Origin: Stenotrophomonas pavanii
Lineage (GTDB): Bacteria > Pseudomonadota > Gammaproteobacteria > Xanthomonadales > Xanthomonadaceae
Direction of reading: 5' to 3'
NCBI RefSeq assembly: GCF_900101175.1
Contig: NZ_FNFQ01000006.1
Location: 186,001-250,000, forward strand
Length of the DNA: 64,000 nucleotides
The notes beneath the pieces were generated by a model. It did no database searches. It was not told the origin of the DNA and saw only the letters and a list, made by a program, of their open reading frames with translations. The translations under genes were made by a program, and so were the position numbers. Below are positions 38,242 through 47,584 of this stretch, piece by piece (position 1 is the stretch's first letter; each line of letters starts with the position of its first letter).

Positions 38242-40707
38242 TCAATATTTCTCTTTCTTCCGCTTGGCCGGCTTGCCACGCTGGGGCAGCGGCGGCAGGC
38301 TTTCGCCCTCGTCCTCACCCTTGTGTTCGACCAGGCGGAAGTCGATCTTGCGCTCTTCCATGCTGGCCTTCAGCACCAGGATGCGTACGCGGTCGCCCAG
38401 CCGGTAGCTGCTGCCGCGGCGCTCGCCGGTCAGCGTCTTGCGGGTCGCGTCGAACTTGTAATAGTCCTGCGGTAGCTGGGTGACATGCACCAGGCCCTGC
38501 ACCTTCGACTCGTCCAGCTCCACGAACAGGCCGAAGCTGGTCACGCCGCTGATCACGCCGTCGAACTGGCCGCCGACGTGCTTTTCCATCCACGCCGCGC
38601 GGTAACGCTCGTCGACCTCGCGCTCGGCTTCGTCGGCACGGCGCTCGCGCTCGGAGCACTGCAGCGCCAGCGCGGCCATCTCGCGGGCGTTGTAGGTGAA
38701 CTTGTCCAGTGGCTTGCCGGACAGCGCATGCTTGATCGCGCGGTGCACCAGCAGGTCGGGGTAGCGGCGGATCGGCGAAGTGAAGTGCGCGTACGCCTCC
38801 AGCGCCAGGCCGAAGTGGCCGTGGTTCTCCGGGCTGTAGATGGCCAGGCTCTGGCTGCGCAGCAGCACCGACTCCAGCAGCGTGGCATCGGGGCGGTCAC
38901 GGATCTTCTTCAGCAGCTTGGTGTAATCGCCCGGGCGCACCTTCGACCACGGCGGCAGGCTCAGCTTGAATTCCTTGAGGAATTCGAGCAGGTCGGCGTA
39001 CTTGGTTTCCGGTGGTTTCTCGTGGATGCGGTACGGCGCCGGCACGTGGCGCGACAGCAGGTACTTCGCCGCCTCGACGTTGGCCGCGATCATGCATTCC
39101 TCGATCAGCTTGTGCGCGTCGTTGCGCACCAGCATGCCGGCCTGGGTGACTTCACCGCGATTGTCCAGCACGAAGCGCACTTCGCTGCTTTCGAACTCGA
39201 TGGCGCCGCGCTTGGCGCGCGCCTTCGACAGCACCTTGTACAGCTGGTGCAGGCGCTGCACGTGCGGCAACAGATCCCCCATCCAGGCCTGGGTCTCGGC
39301 ATCGTCCTCGCCCACCGCCTTCCACACCTGGGTGTAGGTCAGGCGCGCGTGCGAGTTCATCACGGCTTCGTAGAAGCGCGAATGCGTGACCAGGCCATCG
39401 CGGTCGATCTGCATGTCACAGACGAAACACATGCGGTCCACCTTCGGCATCAGCGAGCAGATGCCGTTGGACAGCGTCTCCGGCAGCATCGGCACCACGA
39501 AGCCCGGGAAGTACACCGAGGTGGCACGCTTCTGCGCCTCTTCGTCCAGCGGTGTGCCGGGGCGGACGTAATTGGAGACATCGGCAATCGCCACCACCAG
39601 GCGGAAGCCATCGGCATTCGGCTCGCAGTACACCGCGTCGTCGAAGTCCTTGGCATCTTCACCGTCGATGGTGACCAGCGGCGTGCTGCGCAGGTCGACG
39701 CGGTCGCCGATCATCGCCGGCTCGACCACCAGCGGCACCGAGGCGGCTTCGTCCAGCACCTCCTGCGGGAACTCGAACGGCAGCTCATGGCCGTGGATGG
39801 CGGTTTCCACCACCAGCGAAGCGGTCAGCTTGTCGCCGAGCACGGCAATGATGCGGCCGATCGGCGGACGGCGGCTGTCCGGTGCCTGGGTCAGTTCGCA
39901 GACCACCAGCTGGCCATCGCGCGCACCGCCGGTCTGGTCCGGCGGCACCTGCACGTTGCGCTGCACGCGCTTGTCGTCAGGCACCACGTAATTGATGCCC
40001 ATCTCGACACTGAAACGGCCGATCAGGCGGGTCATGCCGCGCTCCAGCACGCGGGCGATGCTGCCTTCGCGGCGGCCACGGTGGTCGATGCCGGTCACGC
40101 GGGCCAGCACCTTGTCACCGTGCATGACCTTGCGCATTTCATACGGCGGCAGGAACAGGTCGTCGCCGCCCTCGACCGGACGCAGGAAACCGAATCCTTC
40201 CGGGTTGGCGATCACCACGCCGGTGACCAGGTTCAGGGTCTGGATCGGGGCGAAGCCGCCCCGGCGGTTCTGCACCAGCTGGCCATCGCGGACCATGGCG
40301 CCGAGCCGGCGCGACAGTGCTTCGGCACGGTCCGGGGCGGTCAGGCCCAGGCGTGCGCCCAGTTCCTCTGCCGTCTGCGGCCCCTCGCAACGCTCCAGCA
40401 GGGCCAGGATGGCCTCGCGGCTGGCGATGGGCTGTTCGTACTTCTCGGCTTCGCGGGCGGCATAGGGATCGTCGATCACCTTGCCGGCCGGCGGCAGCTT
40501 GCGGCCCGGGGCCGGGCCGGGGGCCGCGGCGTCGGCGCCTCGGGCCTTGCGGCCGCGCGGCGGTGCGCTGCCTTCATTCAATTCGGGAAACCAGCCCGGC
40601 AATGGCTTGCCCGGCTTGGTGGTGCGGGCTGCGCCCGCCTTGGCGCCCTTGTTCGGGGCCTGGCCGCGGGATGGCTTCCCGCCCTTGCTTGGTTTTTTGG
40701 TAGTCAT
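38242..40707 (-). CDS. rnr: Ribonuclease R
   Basis: An 821-residue 3'-5' exoribonuclease that degrades structured RNA. A basic N-terminal tail (KKPSKGGKPSRGQAPNKGAK) is followed by an HTH domain (about 90-160), two cold-shock domains, and the RNB catalytic domain with TIDGEDAKDFDDAVYCE and DVSNYVRPGTPLDEEAQKR (metal Asp residues). Later come RNPFASPIRRYPDL-type TSPIRRYPDLLVHR, an S1 domain (FDGVISGVTSFGLFVEL) and a Lys-rich end (KRKKEKY). The length fits the family (about 813 in E. coli). Confidence 0.95.
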   Translation of the reverse strand: MTTKKPSKGGKPSRGQAPNKGAKAGAARTTKPGKPLPGWFPELNEGSAPPRGRKARGADAAAPGPAPGRKLPPAGKVIDDPYAAREAEKYEQPIASREAILALLERCEGPQTAEELGARLGLTAPDRAEALSRRLGAMVRDGQLVQNRRGGFAPIQTLNLVTGVVIANPEGFGFLRPVEGGDDLFLPPYEMRKVMHGDKVLARVTGIDHRGRREGSIARVLERGMTRLIGRFSVEMGINYVVPDDKRVQRNVQVPPDQTGGARDGQLVVCELTQAPDSRRPPIGRIIAVLGDKLTASLVVETAIHGHELPFEFPQEVLDEAASVPLVVEPAMIGDRVDLRSTPLVTIDGEDAKDFDDAVYCEPNADGFRLVVAIADVSNYVRPGTPLDEEAQKRATSVYFPGFVVPMLPETLSNGICSLMPKVDRMCFVCDMQIDRDGLVTHSRFYEAVMNSHARLTYTQVWKAVGEDDAETQAWMGDLLPHVQRLHQLYKVLSKARAKRGAIEFESSEVRFVLDNRGEVTQAGMLVRNDAHKLIEECMIAANVEAAKYLLSRHVPAPYRIHEKPPETKYADLLEFLKEFKLSLPPWSKVRPGDYTKLLKKIRDRPDATLLESVLLRSQSLAIYSPENHGHFGLALEAYAHFTSPIRRYPDLLVHRAIKHALSGKPLDKFTYNAREMAALALQCSERERRADEAEREVDERYRAAWMEKHVGGQFDGVISGVTSFGLFVELDESKVQGLVHVTQLPQDYYKFDATRKTLTGERRGSSYRLGDRVRILVLKASMEERKIDFRLVEHKGEDEGESLPPLPQRGKPAKRKKEKY

Positions 40708-40792
40708 CGCCCTACATGGTAGCCGCTGGCGGCGTGCAGAACGGGTCAGCGGTCGCCTTCAGGCGATCGTGTCAAAAATATTCAGGAAGTCG

Positions 40793-40821
40793 TTGACAGC
40801 CTGCGGATTCATCTTCACAAT
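40793..40821 (+). promoter_or_regulatory. Sigma-70 promoter of tRNA-Leu copy 1
   Basis: TTGACA (40793-40798), a 17-bp spacer and CACAAT (40816-40821) lie 14 bp before the mature tRNA. The two other copies have the same arrangement. Confidence 0.85.
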
Positions 40822-40835
40822 TGCGCCTCTGGAAC

Positions 40836-40920
<85 letters not shown>

Positions 40921-40930
40921 ACGAAAAAAC

Positions 40931-40956
40931 TCCTCGCTTCGGCGGGGATTTTTTTT
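40931..40956 (+). terminator. Terminator after tRNA-Leu copy 1
   Basis: Stem TCCTCGC/GCGGGGA with loop TTCG (one wobble pair) is followed by a run of eight T. Confidence 0.85.
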
Positions 40957-40973
40957 GCCTGTGATCCGGCAGC

Positions 40974-41012
40974 GGGGTCGGCTCCCTTTCCAGAGGAAAG
41001 GGCTCTGACCCC
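40974..41012. repeat. GGGGTCGG-type hairpin (copy 5)
   Basis: Arms GGGGTCGGCTCCCTTTCC and GGAAAGGGCTCTGACCCC lie between tRNA copies 1 and 2. A shorter GGGATGGG/CCCATCCC stem follows at about 41022. Confidence 0.75.
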
Positions 41013-41083
41013 AATCGAGTGGGATGGGGTCATAGCCCATCCCGCAGGCGAAACGGGGTCCACCCCCAGGCCCACAAAAAGTG

Positions 41084-41112
41084 TTGACACCCCCGTCACG
41101 GCACCCCATAAT
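41084..41112 (+). promoter_or_regulatory. Sigma-70 promoter of tRNA-Leu copy 2
   Basis: TTGACA (41084), a 17-bp spacer and CATAAT (41107-41112). Confidence 0.85.
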
Positions 41113-41125
41113 CTCGCTCCTCGAC

Positions 41126-41210
<85 letters not shown>

Positions 41211-41223
41211 CGTCGAGAATGAG

Positions 41224-41248
41224 AAAAACCCGCGAAAGCGGGTTTTTT
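41224..41248. terminator. Terminator between tRNA-Leu copy 2 and the TSUP gene
   Basis: AAACCCGC/GCGGGTTT stem with GAAA loop. T-rich on the plus strand (six T) and A-rich in front, so it can serve both convergent units. Confidence 0.85.
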
Positions 41249-41266
41249 CATGCCCGGAATCCGGCA

Positions 41267-42013
41267 TCAGAACAACGGCCGCAGCACCAGCTCCAGCCCG
41301 AGCAGCAGCAGGAACCCCAGGAAGCAGGCGCGGAATACCCGTGCGCTGATCCTCTGCCGGATCAGTTGCCCCAGCCACATGCCCAGCAACGCCGGCAGCA
41401 CGGCCAGTGCACTCAGGCCCAGTTGCTGGATACCGAATGCACCGTGCAGCACCAGCCCGGCGGTCAGCGATATCGTCGACACGGTGAACGCCAGCCCCAG
41501 CGCCTGCACCAGTTCGTCGCGCTGCAGCCCGAGCGACTGCAGGTACGGCACTGCCGGCATCACGAACACGCCGGTGGCCCCGGTCACCACGCCCGACAGT
41601 GCCCCCACCAGCGGCCCCAGCCAGCGCTCGCGACGCTGCGGCACGCGGAACACCGGCGCAAGCAGCGCATAGGCGGCATAGACCACCAGCGCCACGCCGA
41701 GTGCAATGCGCGATGCGGTGCGATCGACCCGCACCAGCAGCGCCGCTGAACCCAGCGTCACCCCCACCACCGCCAGCATCATCGGCCACAGTCGGCGCAC
41801 GATGCGACCCAGCGACGGTCCGGACAACAGCTGCCATGCATTGGTGACGAAGGTCGGAATGAACAGCATCGACGCCGCCGCCACCGGTGACAGGGTGCTG
41901 CCCAGCAGGCCCATCGCCACCGTCGGCAACCCCATCCCTGTCACGCCCTTGACCACGCCGGCCAGCACGAACACCACCACCAGCAACAGATAGAAGTACG
42001 TCGATTCATTCAT
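41267..42013 (-). CDS. TSUP (TauE/SafE) family membrane transporter
   Basis: A 248-residue inner-membrane protein with seven or eight TM helices. The TauE/SafE pattern occurs twice: VLAGVVKGVTGMGLPTVAMG (first repeat) and VGALSGVVTGATGVFVMPAV (second repeat), the conserved Gly/Pro loops of the family. These export sulfite, sulfoacetate or other small organic anions. It is divergent from a LysR regulator across about 100 bp that contain a perfect palindrome, so the regulator probably controls it. Substrate unknown. Confidence 0.85.
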   Translation of the reverse strand: MNESTYFYLLLVVVFVLAGVVKGVTGMGLPTVAMGLLGSTLSPVAAASMLFIPTFVTNAWQLLSGPSLGRIVRRLWPMMLAVVGVTLGSAALLVRVDRTASRIALGVALVVYAAYALLAPVFRVPQRRERWLGPLVGALSGVVTGATGVFVMPAVPYLQSLGLQRDELVQALGLAFTVSTISLTAGLVLHGAFGIQQLGLSALAVLPALLGMWLGQLIRQRISARVFRACFLGFLLLLGLELVLRPLF

Positions 42014-42066
42014 GCCGTCATTGGATCGGGCCGCCGCCAGGCGCACAATGCGGTCTTCCCGGCCTC

Positions 42067-42087
42067 GCCTTCGGCTGATCCGAAGGC
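42067..42087. promoter_or_regulatory. Palindromic operator candidate for the LysR-type regulator
   Basis: GCCTTCGG-CTGAT-CCGAAGGC, with perfect 8-bp arms, lies between the divergent TSUP and LysR genes, 27 bp before the LysR ATG. LysR-type factors bind such dyads in divergent promoters. Confidence 0.55.
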
Positions 42088-42113
42088 TCAGCCGTTGCGA
42101 TGAGGGCACCCCC

Positions 42114-43013
42114 ATGCGGATGGATATCGCCGACCTGCGCCTGTTCCTTGCGATCGCCGAGGCCGGCAGCATCACGGCCGGCGCAGCGCAGGCGAACCTG
42201 GCGCTGGCTTCGGCCAGCGAGCGCCTGCGCACGATCGAAGCGGACGCCGGCACCGCGCTGTTGAACCGGCATCCGCGCGGCGTCAGCCTCACCGAAGCCG
42301 GTGCCGCCCTCGCCCACCATGCACGCCTGATCCTGCAGCAGCAGGCGCAGCTGCGCGGTGAACTGCAGGCGTTCGCGCAGGGTGCTCGCGGCACGCTGCA
42401 CCTGTATGCCAACACCGCCGCGCTGACCAACTACCTGCCCTCGCGGCTCGCGCCGTGGCTGGCCGAGCGCCCACGCCTGCACGTGGAACTGCTGGAGCGC
42501 ACCAGCCCCGAGGTCGTGCGTGCGATCAACGCGGGCCAGGCCGAGGCCGGCATCATCAGTGATGCGGTCGACGCTGCCGGCCTGCAGCAACACGTGGTCG
42601 CCGAAGATCCCCTGGTGATGCTGCTGCCGGCCGACCACCGCTTCGCGACCCGGCGCAGCCTGGCTTTTGCCGAGGTTGCCGGCGAGACCTTCGTTGCCCT
42701 GGCCGAGGGCAATGCACTGCAGACCTACATCGAAGACCAGGCGCGCGACATCGGGCGCCGCCTGGACGTGCGCATCCGCATGAAGACCTTCGAAGGCGTG
42801 TGCATCATGGTCGGCCACGGCATCGGCGTCGGCATCGTGCCGCGGACCATCGCCCGACAGCATCGGCGCAGCACGCACACCGTCGCCGTAGCGCTCTCCG
42901 ATGCATGGGCACAACGCCGCCTGTGCGCCTGTTTTGCCGGGTGGGCGCAGCTGTCACCGGCGATGCGCAGCCTGCTGCTGCACCTGGGCGTGCAGTCGCA
43001 GAAAAAAGCGTGA
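42114..43013 (+). CDS. LysR-type transcriptional regulator
   Basis: A 299-residue regulator. The N-terminal winged HTH (about 4-60) reads DLRLFLAIAEAGSITAGAAQ ... ASERLRTIEADAGTALLNR, with the typical LTEAGAALAHHARLIL end. The rest is the periplasmic-binding-like effector domain (about 90-295). The ATG at 42114 follows GAGGG. It is divergent from the TSUP gene, so it probably regulates that transporter in response to its substrate. It lies just before the promoter of tRNA copy 3. Confidence 0.88.
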   Translation: MRMDIADLRLFLAIAEAGSITAGAAQANLALASASERLRTIEADAGTALLNRHPRGVSLTEAGAALAHHARLILQQQAQLRGELQAFAQGARGTLHLYANTAALTNYLPSRLAPWLAERPRLHVELLERTSPEVVRAINAGQAEAGIISDAVDAAGLQQHVVAEDPLVMLLPADHRFATRRSLAFAEVAGETFVALAEGNALQTYIEDQARDIGRRLDVRIRMKTFEGVCIMVGHGIGVGIVPRTIARQHRRSTHTVAVALSDAWAQRRLCACFAGWAQLSPAMRSLLLHLGVQSQKKA

Positions 43014-43020
43014 AATGTTG

Positions 43021-43049
43021 TTGACACCTCTGCTGTGGTCCCGCACAAT
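43021..43049 (+). promoter_or_regulatory. Sigma-70 promoter of tRNA-Leu copy 3
   Basis: TTGACA (43021), a 17-bp spacer and CACAAT (43044-43049). It starts 8 bp after the LysR stop. Confidence 0.85.
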
Positions 43050-43063
43050 TCACCTCCTGAGTC

Positions 43064-43148
<85 letters not shown>

Positions 43149-43163
43149 CGACTCAAGATGATC

Positions 43164-43186
43164 AAACCCGCGAAAGCGGGTTTTTT
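43164..43186 (+). terminator. Terminator after tRNA-Leu copy 3
   Basis: AAACCCGC/GCGGGTTT stem with GAAA loop followed by T; same core as the terminator of copy 2. Confidence 0.85.
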
Positions 43187-43223
43187 CGTTTCCGGGGCCT
43201 GGGAATCCACACGCCCCGAGATC

Positions 43224-43244
43224 GATCCACGCATGGCGTGGATC
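43224..43244. repeat. GATCCACGC palindrome
   Basis: GATCCACGC-ATG-GCGTGGATC, a perfect stem related to the element at 26472, located between tRNA copy 3 and the emrB terminator. Confidence 0.55.
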
Positions 43245-43253
43245 CACCAAAAG

Positions 43254-43279
43254 AAAAACCCCGCCTTGCGGCGGGGTTT
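43254..43279 (-). terminator. Terminator of the emr operon
   Basis: A perfect stem AAACCCCGCC/GGCGGGGTTT with TTGC loop. On the minus strand the run of T after the stem makes it a standard terminator after emrB. Confidence 0.9.
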
Positions 43280-43303
43280 CTGCGTTTCAACGGCACGGAT
43301 CGA

Positions 43304-44890
43304 TCAATGCCCACCGGCCGAAGCGGCACCGGCACCCGCCCCAAACGGCGGCTTGGCCAGCCACAGGAAGGTGATGATCGCCAGGAAGATCCAGCCGAGC
43401 AGGAAGAAGATGTCATTGAAGCCCATCTGCGACGCCTGGTGGTTGATCATGTTGTTCAGTACCGCCGCACCGTGCTGCAGGTCGCCCTGCCCCATCGCGG
43501 TGACCTGGTCCTGCATGCCGGGCTGATAGGCCGAGATGTGTTCGGTCAGGTCGGCATGGTGCACCTGGGTACGCCGCGCCCACAGCCACGTCGTCAGCGA
43601 GGCCGCGAAGCTGCCGCCCAGCGTACGCAGGAACGTGGCCAGGCCCGAGCCCGCGGCGATCTCGCGCCCATCCAGGTCCGACAGCAGGATCTGCAGCACC
43701 GGCATGAAGAACAGTGCCACGCCGATGCCCATGATCAGCTGCACGCCGGCCACGTGCATGTAGTCCACCTGCAGGTTGAAGTTCGAGCGCAGGAAACTGG
43801 TCATCGACAGCACGATGAAGGCGATCGTGGCCAGCATGCGCATGTCGAAGCGCGACGCATACTTGCCCACGAACGGGGTCATGATCACCGGCAGGATGCC
43901 GATCGGCGCCGTTGCCAGGCCCGCCCAGATCGCGGTGTAGCCCATGTCACGCTGCAGCCACTGCGGGATCAGCAGCGCCACGCTGAAGAACGCCGCGTAG
44001 GCCACCACCATCGCCAGCGTGCCGGCGCGGAAGTTGCGGTGCCGGAACAGCTTCAGGTCGACAATCGGATCCTTGTCGGTCAGCTCCCAGATCAGGAATA
44101 CCGTCAGCGTCACCACGGCCACGCAGGCCAGCACCACGATCTTCATCGACGAGAACCAGTCCTCGTCGTTGCCCAGGTCGAGCACCAGCTGCAAGGCACC
44201 GACACCGATCACCAGGGTGACCAGGCCGACGTAGTCCATCTTCGGCTTCTCGATCTGCTCCGGGCGCCCCTTCAGCTGGTTGCCCACCACCAGCGCAGCG
44301 AAGATGCCCAGCGGCACGTTGATCAGGAAGATCCATTCCCAGCTGTAGTTGTCGGTGATCCAGCCACCGAGGATCGGCCCGCAGATCGGCGCCACCACCG
44401 TGATCATCGCCAGCAGCGCCAGCGCCTGCCCGCGCTTCTCGCGCGGATAGATCGAGACCAGCAGCGACTGCGTGATCGGGTACATCGGGCCGGCCACGAA
44501 GCCCTGCAGCGCACGCGACAGCACCAGCATGCCCATGCTCTGCGCCAGGCCGCACAGCAGCGAGGTGATGACGAAGGCCAGCGTGGCCCAGACGAACAGC
44601 TTGCGTTCGCCGAAGCGGCGGCTGAGCCAGCCGGTCAGCGGCAGCGCGATGGCCGTGCTGACCGCGAACGAGGTGATCACCCAGGTCGCCTGCTGCGAGC
44701 TGGCCCCCAGGTTGCCGGCGATGGTCGGCAGCGAAACGTTGGCGATGGTGGTGTCGAGCACCTGCATGAACGACGCCATCGCCAGGCCCACGGTGCACAG
44801 GGCCACGCTGGGCGGCAGGAACCCGGAGGCCGCACCCGGCGCCGCCGGTGCACCCGGAGCGCCGGGTGCGGCTGGAGCTTGTGCGGACAT
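43304..44890 (-). CDS. emrB: MFS multidrug efflux transporter EmrB (DHA2 family)
   Basis: A 528-residue transporter with 14 TM helices. An Ala/Pro/Gly-rich N-terminal tail (APGAPGAPAAPGAAS) precedes TM1. DHA2 marks are LDTTIANVSLPTIAGNLGA (motif D1), TGWLSRRFGERKL (motif A) and GPILGGWITDNYSWEWIFLI (motif C). It exports hydrophobic compounds with EmrA and the outer-membrane factor EmrC. In S. maltophilia, EmrCAB is known for uncoupler, triclosan, nalidixic acid and erythromycin export. It is the last gene of emrRCAB, 7 bp after emrA. Confidence 0.92.
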   Translation of the reverse strand: MSAQAPAAPGAPGAPAAPGAASGFLPPSVALCTVGLAMASFMQVLDTTIANVSLPTIAGNLGASSQQATWVITSFAVSTAIALPLTGWLSRRFGERKLFVWATLAFVITSLLCGLAQSMGMLVLSRALQGFVAGPMYPITQSLLVSIYPREKRGQALALLAMITVVAPICGPILGGWITDNYSWEWIFLINVPLGIFAALVVGNQLKGRPEQIEKPKMDYVGLVTLVIGVGALQLVLDLGNDEDWFSSMKIVVLACVAVVTLTVFLIWELTDKDPIVDLKLFRHRNFRAGTLAMVVAYAAFFSVALLIPQWLQRDMGYTAIWAGLATAPIGILPVIMTPFVGKYASRFDMRMLATIAFIVLSMTSFLRSNFNLQVDYMHVAGVQLIMGIGVALFFMPVLQILLSDLDGREIAAGSGLATFLRTLGGSFAASLTTWLWARRTQVHHADLTEHISAYQPGMQDQVTAMGQGDLQHGAAVLNNMINHQASQMGFNDIFFLLGWIFLAIITFLWLAKPPFGAGAGAASAGGH

Positions 44891-44897
44891 GGCGACC

Positions 44898-46079
44898 TCA
44901 GCCCACCTTTGCCTGTTGCTGCGGCAGGTTGCCCTGGATGATCGTGTGGATCACCTCGTCGGCATCATGCAGCTGCTTGGCGTACACGTCGGTATCGAAC
45001 ACGGTGCCCTTGGCCGGGGCGCTGGGCAGCACTTCGCCCTTCTGGTCGCGCAGGCTCACTTCGGCCTTCATCGACAGGCCGATGCGCAGCGGGTGCTCGG
45101 CCAGCTGCTTGGCATCGATGGCGATGCGCACCGGCACGCGCTGCACGATCTTGATCCAGTTGCCGCTGGCGTTCTGCGCCGGCAGCAGCGAGAACGCCGA
45201 GCCGGTACCCAGGCCCAGGCTCTGGATGCGGCCCTTGTACTTCACGTCACCCGCGTACAGGTCCGACTTCAGCTCCACTTCCTGGCCCAGGCGCATGTGG
45301 CGCAGCTGGGTTTCCTTGAAGTTGGCCTCGACCCACATCTGCTCGGTCGGCACCACCGCCATCAGCGCATTGCCCGGCTGCACGCGCTGGCCGACCTGCA
45401 CCGAACGACGGGCAACATAGCCGGTGACCGGCGCGACGATGCCGGCGCGGGCGTTGTTGAGGAAGGCCTGGCGCAGCTGCGCGGCGGCCGCCTGCACATC
45501 CGGCTGGGTGGCGATCACGGTGTCGTCGACCAGCGCGCGGTTGCGCTCGACGGTCTCGCGCGAACCGGCCACGGCCGCTTCGGCAGCGGCCAGCTCGTCA
45601 CGGGCGTGGGCCAGTTCTTCGTTGGAGATGGCGCCGGTGGCGGCCAGGTCCTTGCGGCGGGCGAAGTCTTCGCGCACGCGCTTCAGGGTCACCTGGCGGG
45701 CATTCAAGTCCGCCTGCGCGCCTTCCACGCTGCGGTACAGGCCACGGGTCTGGCGCACGGTCTTGGCCAGGTTGGCCTCGGCCTGCTGCAGCGCCACCGA
45801 GGTGTCGGACGGGTCCAGCTGCACCAGCAGCTGGCCGCGCTCCACGCGCATGCCGTCATCGGCGTTGATGGCGACCACGGTACCGGCCACCAGCGGGGTG
45901 ATCTGCACCAGGTTGCCCTGCACGTAGGCATCGTCGGTTTCTTCGAACCAACGGCCGAACATGAAGTACCACAGCGCCAGTGCGGCAAGCAGCAGCACGA
46001 CGATCACGAACAGGCCGCGCAGCAGGTTGCCGCGGCGGTTGGGGGCGGCCGGGGCCGCAGTGTCTTGGGTCTGGCTCAT
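44898..46079 (-). CDS. emrA: Membrane-fusion protein EmrA (HlyD family)
   Basis: A 393-residue periplasmic adaptor with a single TM helix (about 20-41, LFVIVVLLLAALALWYFMF). The ETDDAYVQGNLVQITPLVAG block is the conserved EmrA start of the barrel-sandwich. A long coiled-coil hairpin (about 90-200) follows, then lipoyl half VAPVTGYVARRSVQVGQRVQ and a beta-barrel. It links EmrB to EmrC. It lies 11 bp after emrC in the same operon. Confidence 0.92.
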   Translation of the reverse strand: MSQTQDTAAPAAPNRRGNLLRGLFVIVVLLLAALALWYFMFGRWFEETDDAYVQGNLVQITPLVAGTVVAINADDGMRVERGQLLVQLDPSDTSVALQQAEANLAKTVRQTRGLYRSVEGAQADLNARQVTLKRVREDFARRKDLAATGAISNEELAHARDELAAAEAAVAGSRETVERNRALVDDTVIATQPDVQAAAAQLRQAFLNNARAGIVAPVTGYVARRSVQVGQRVQPGNALMAVVPTEQMWVEANFKETQLRHMRLGQEVELKSDLYAGDVKYKGRIQSLGLGTGSAFSLLPAQNASGNWIKIVQRVPVRIAIDAKQLAEHPLRIGLSMKAEVSLRDQKGEVLPSAPAKGTVFDTDVYAKQLHDADEVIHTIIQGNLPQQQAKVG

Positions 46080-46090
46080 GGCGGAAGTCT

Positions 46091-47584
46091 TCAGGAATGC
46101 GAGGATTCGGAACGGGAGGCGATCGGGGCGCGGTCGGCGTCAGTGGGCACGAAACCACCGCCCAGCGCCTTGCTCAGGCGCACCGACGTCTGTACCTGCT
46201 GCGACTGCAGGCCGGCCAGCTGCTGTTGCGACTGCAGCAGGGTGGACTGCGCGCTCAGAACGTCCAGGTAGCTGCCGATGCCGGCACGGTAGCGCTGCTG
46301 GGCCAGGTCGAAGGCAGCGCGTGCGGTGTCCACCGCCTGCTGCTGCGACTGCGCCTGCTGTGCCAGCGAGCGCACCGCGTTGACCTGGTCGGCCACATCG
46401 CGCAGCGCATCGAGCACGGTCTGGTTGTAGTTGGCCACCGCCAGGTCGTACTGCGCGTCGGTGTTGGCCAGGTTGGCGCGCAGCTTGCCACCTTCGAAAA
46501 TCGGCAGGCTCAGCGCCGGGCCGATGTAGGCGAAGGTGGAGCTGCTCTTCAGCAGGTCGCCCACGTTCGGGGCGACCACGCCAGCCAGCGCGGTCAGGTT
46601 GAAGCTTGGGTAGAACTTGGTCTTGGCGACCTTGATCTGCTTGTCGGCCGCTTCAACGCGCCAGCGTGCGGCCACGATGTCGGGTCGACGGCCCAGCAGT
46701 TCGCTGGGCAGCACGCCTGGCAGCTGCAGCGCCAGCGGGTTCAGCGGCTGCGGGCGCTGGATCGACAGGCCGCGGTCCGGACCCTTGCCGACCAGCGCGG
46801 CCAGCGCGGTGCGCGCCGCATCGATGCGCTGCTGCGCAGCCTGCACCTGCTGCTGGGCGGCCGGCACGCGGGCCTCGGCCTGGCGCACCTGCAGGTCACT
46901 GTCGATGCCGGCGCGGCGGCGCTGGCGGGTCAGTTCCAGTGACTTCTGCGAGCGGCCCAGCTCTTCCTCGGCCACGTCGTTGAGCTGCCACCCGTAGGCC
47001 AGGTCGGCATAGGCCTGGGTGATGCCGGTGGACAGGTTCAGGCGCGCGGCCTGCGCTTCAACGGTGGCGGCGTGCGCGCCGTCCACCGCCGCTTCCCAGG
47101 CGGCACGCTTGCCGCCCCACAGGTCCACGCCGTAGCTGAAGTCGAAGGCGACCTGGCTGCTGCCGCCATAGCGGCCGCCCATCTCGCTGCCGACCATCGA
47201 CTCGGGCAGGCGCAGGCCGGTGTAGCCGCCGGATACCGACAGGCTGGGCAGCTCGTCGGCGCGCGCGGTACCGACCTGGGCCTGGGCCTGGCGCAGGCGC
47301 GCGTCGGCGGCGTCCAGGCTCGGATGACCGGCCAGGCCTTCGGCGACCAGTGCGTCCAGCTGCGCATCGCCCAGTGCCTTCCACCAGTCCTGCGCCGGGA
47401 AGCCGGTGGCGCTCAGGTCGGTGTCGGCCAGGGTGCGTTCGCTGTGCAGGCTGTCCACGTCAAGCACGTGGCCCTGCGGGTTGAGGCCACGACTGCTTGC
47501 GCAGGCGGCCAGGGCCAGCGCCAGCGCTGACACCAGCAGCGCGCGCCCGGACCGGCGGAAAGTGGAATGCGGGATCGGGTTCAT
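46091..47584 (-). CDS. emrC: Outer-membrane factor EmrC (NodT-type lipoprotein)
   Basis: A 497-residue RND-type outer-membrane channel lipoprotein. It has a basic N-terminus, then a lipobox LALAACAS (Cys about residue 28), two OEP domains with long helices (DWWKALGDAQLDALVAEGLA; LSTGITQAYADLAYGWQLND; ELLGRRPDIVAARWRVEAAD) and a C-terminal tail. It gives the Emr pump its own exit duct. Its ATG overlaps the emrR stop (ATGA). Confidence 0.92.
   Translation of the reverse strand: MNPIPHSTFRRSGRALLVSALALALAACASSRGLNPQGHVLDVDSLHSERTLADTDLSATGFPAQDWWKALGDAQLDALVAEGLAGHPSLDAADARLRQAQAQVGTARADELPSLSVSGGYTGLRLPESMVGSEMGGRYGGSSQVAFDFSYGVDLWGGKRAAWEAAVDGAHAATVEAQAARLNLSTGITQAYADLAYGWQLNDVAEEELGRSQKSLELTRQRRRAGIDSDLQVRQAEARVPAAQQQVQAAQQRIDAARTALAALVGKGPDRGLSIQRPQPLNPLALQLPGVLPSELLGRRPDIVAARWRVEAADKQIKVAKTKFYPSFNLTALAGVVAPNVGDLLKSSSTFAYIGPALSLPIFEGGKLRANLANTDAQYDLAVANYNQTVLDALRDVADQVNAVRSLAQQAQSQQQAVDTARAAFDLAQQRYRAGIGSYLDVLSAQSTLLQSQQQLAGLQSQQVQTSVRLSKALGGGFVPTDADRAPIASRSESSHS

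Noticed and set aside
38485..40722. 745-codon plus-strand frame opposite rnr
   Set aside because: Antisense shadow of RNase R, with no start context and no recognisable motif.
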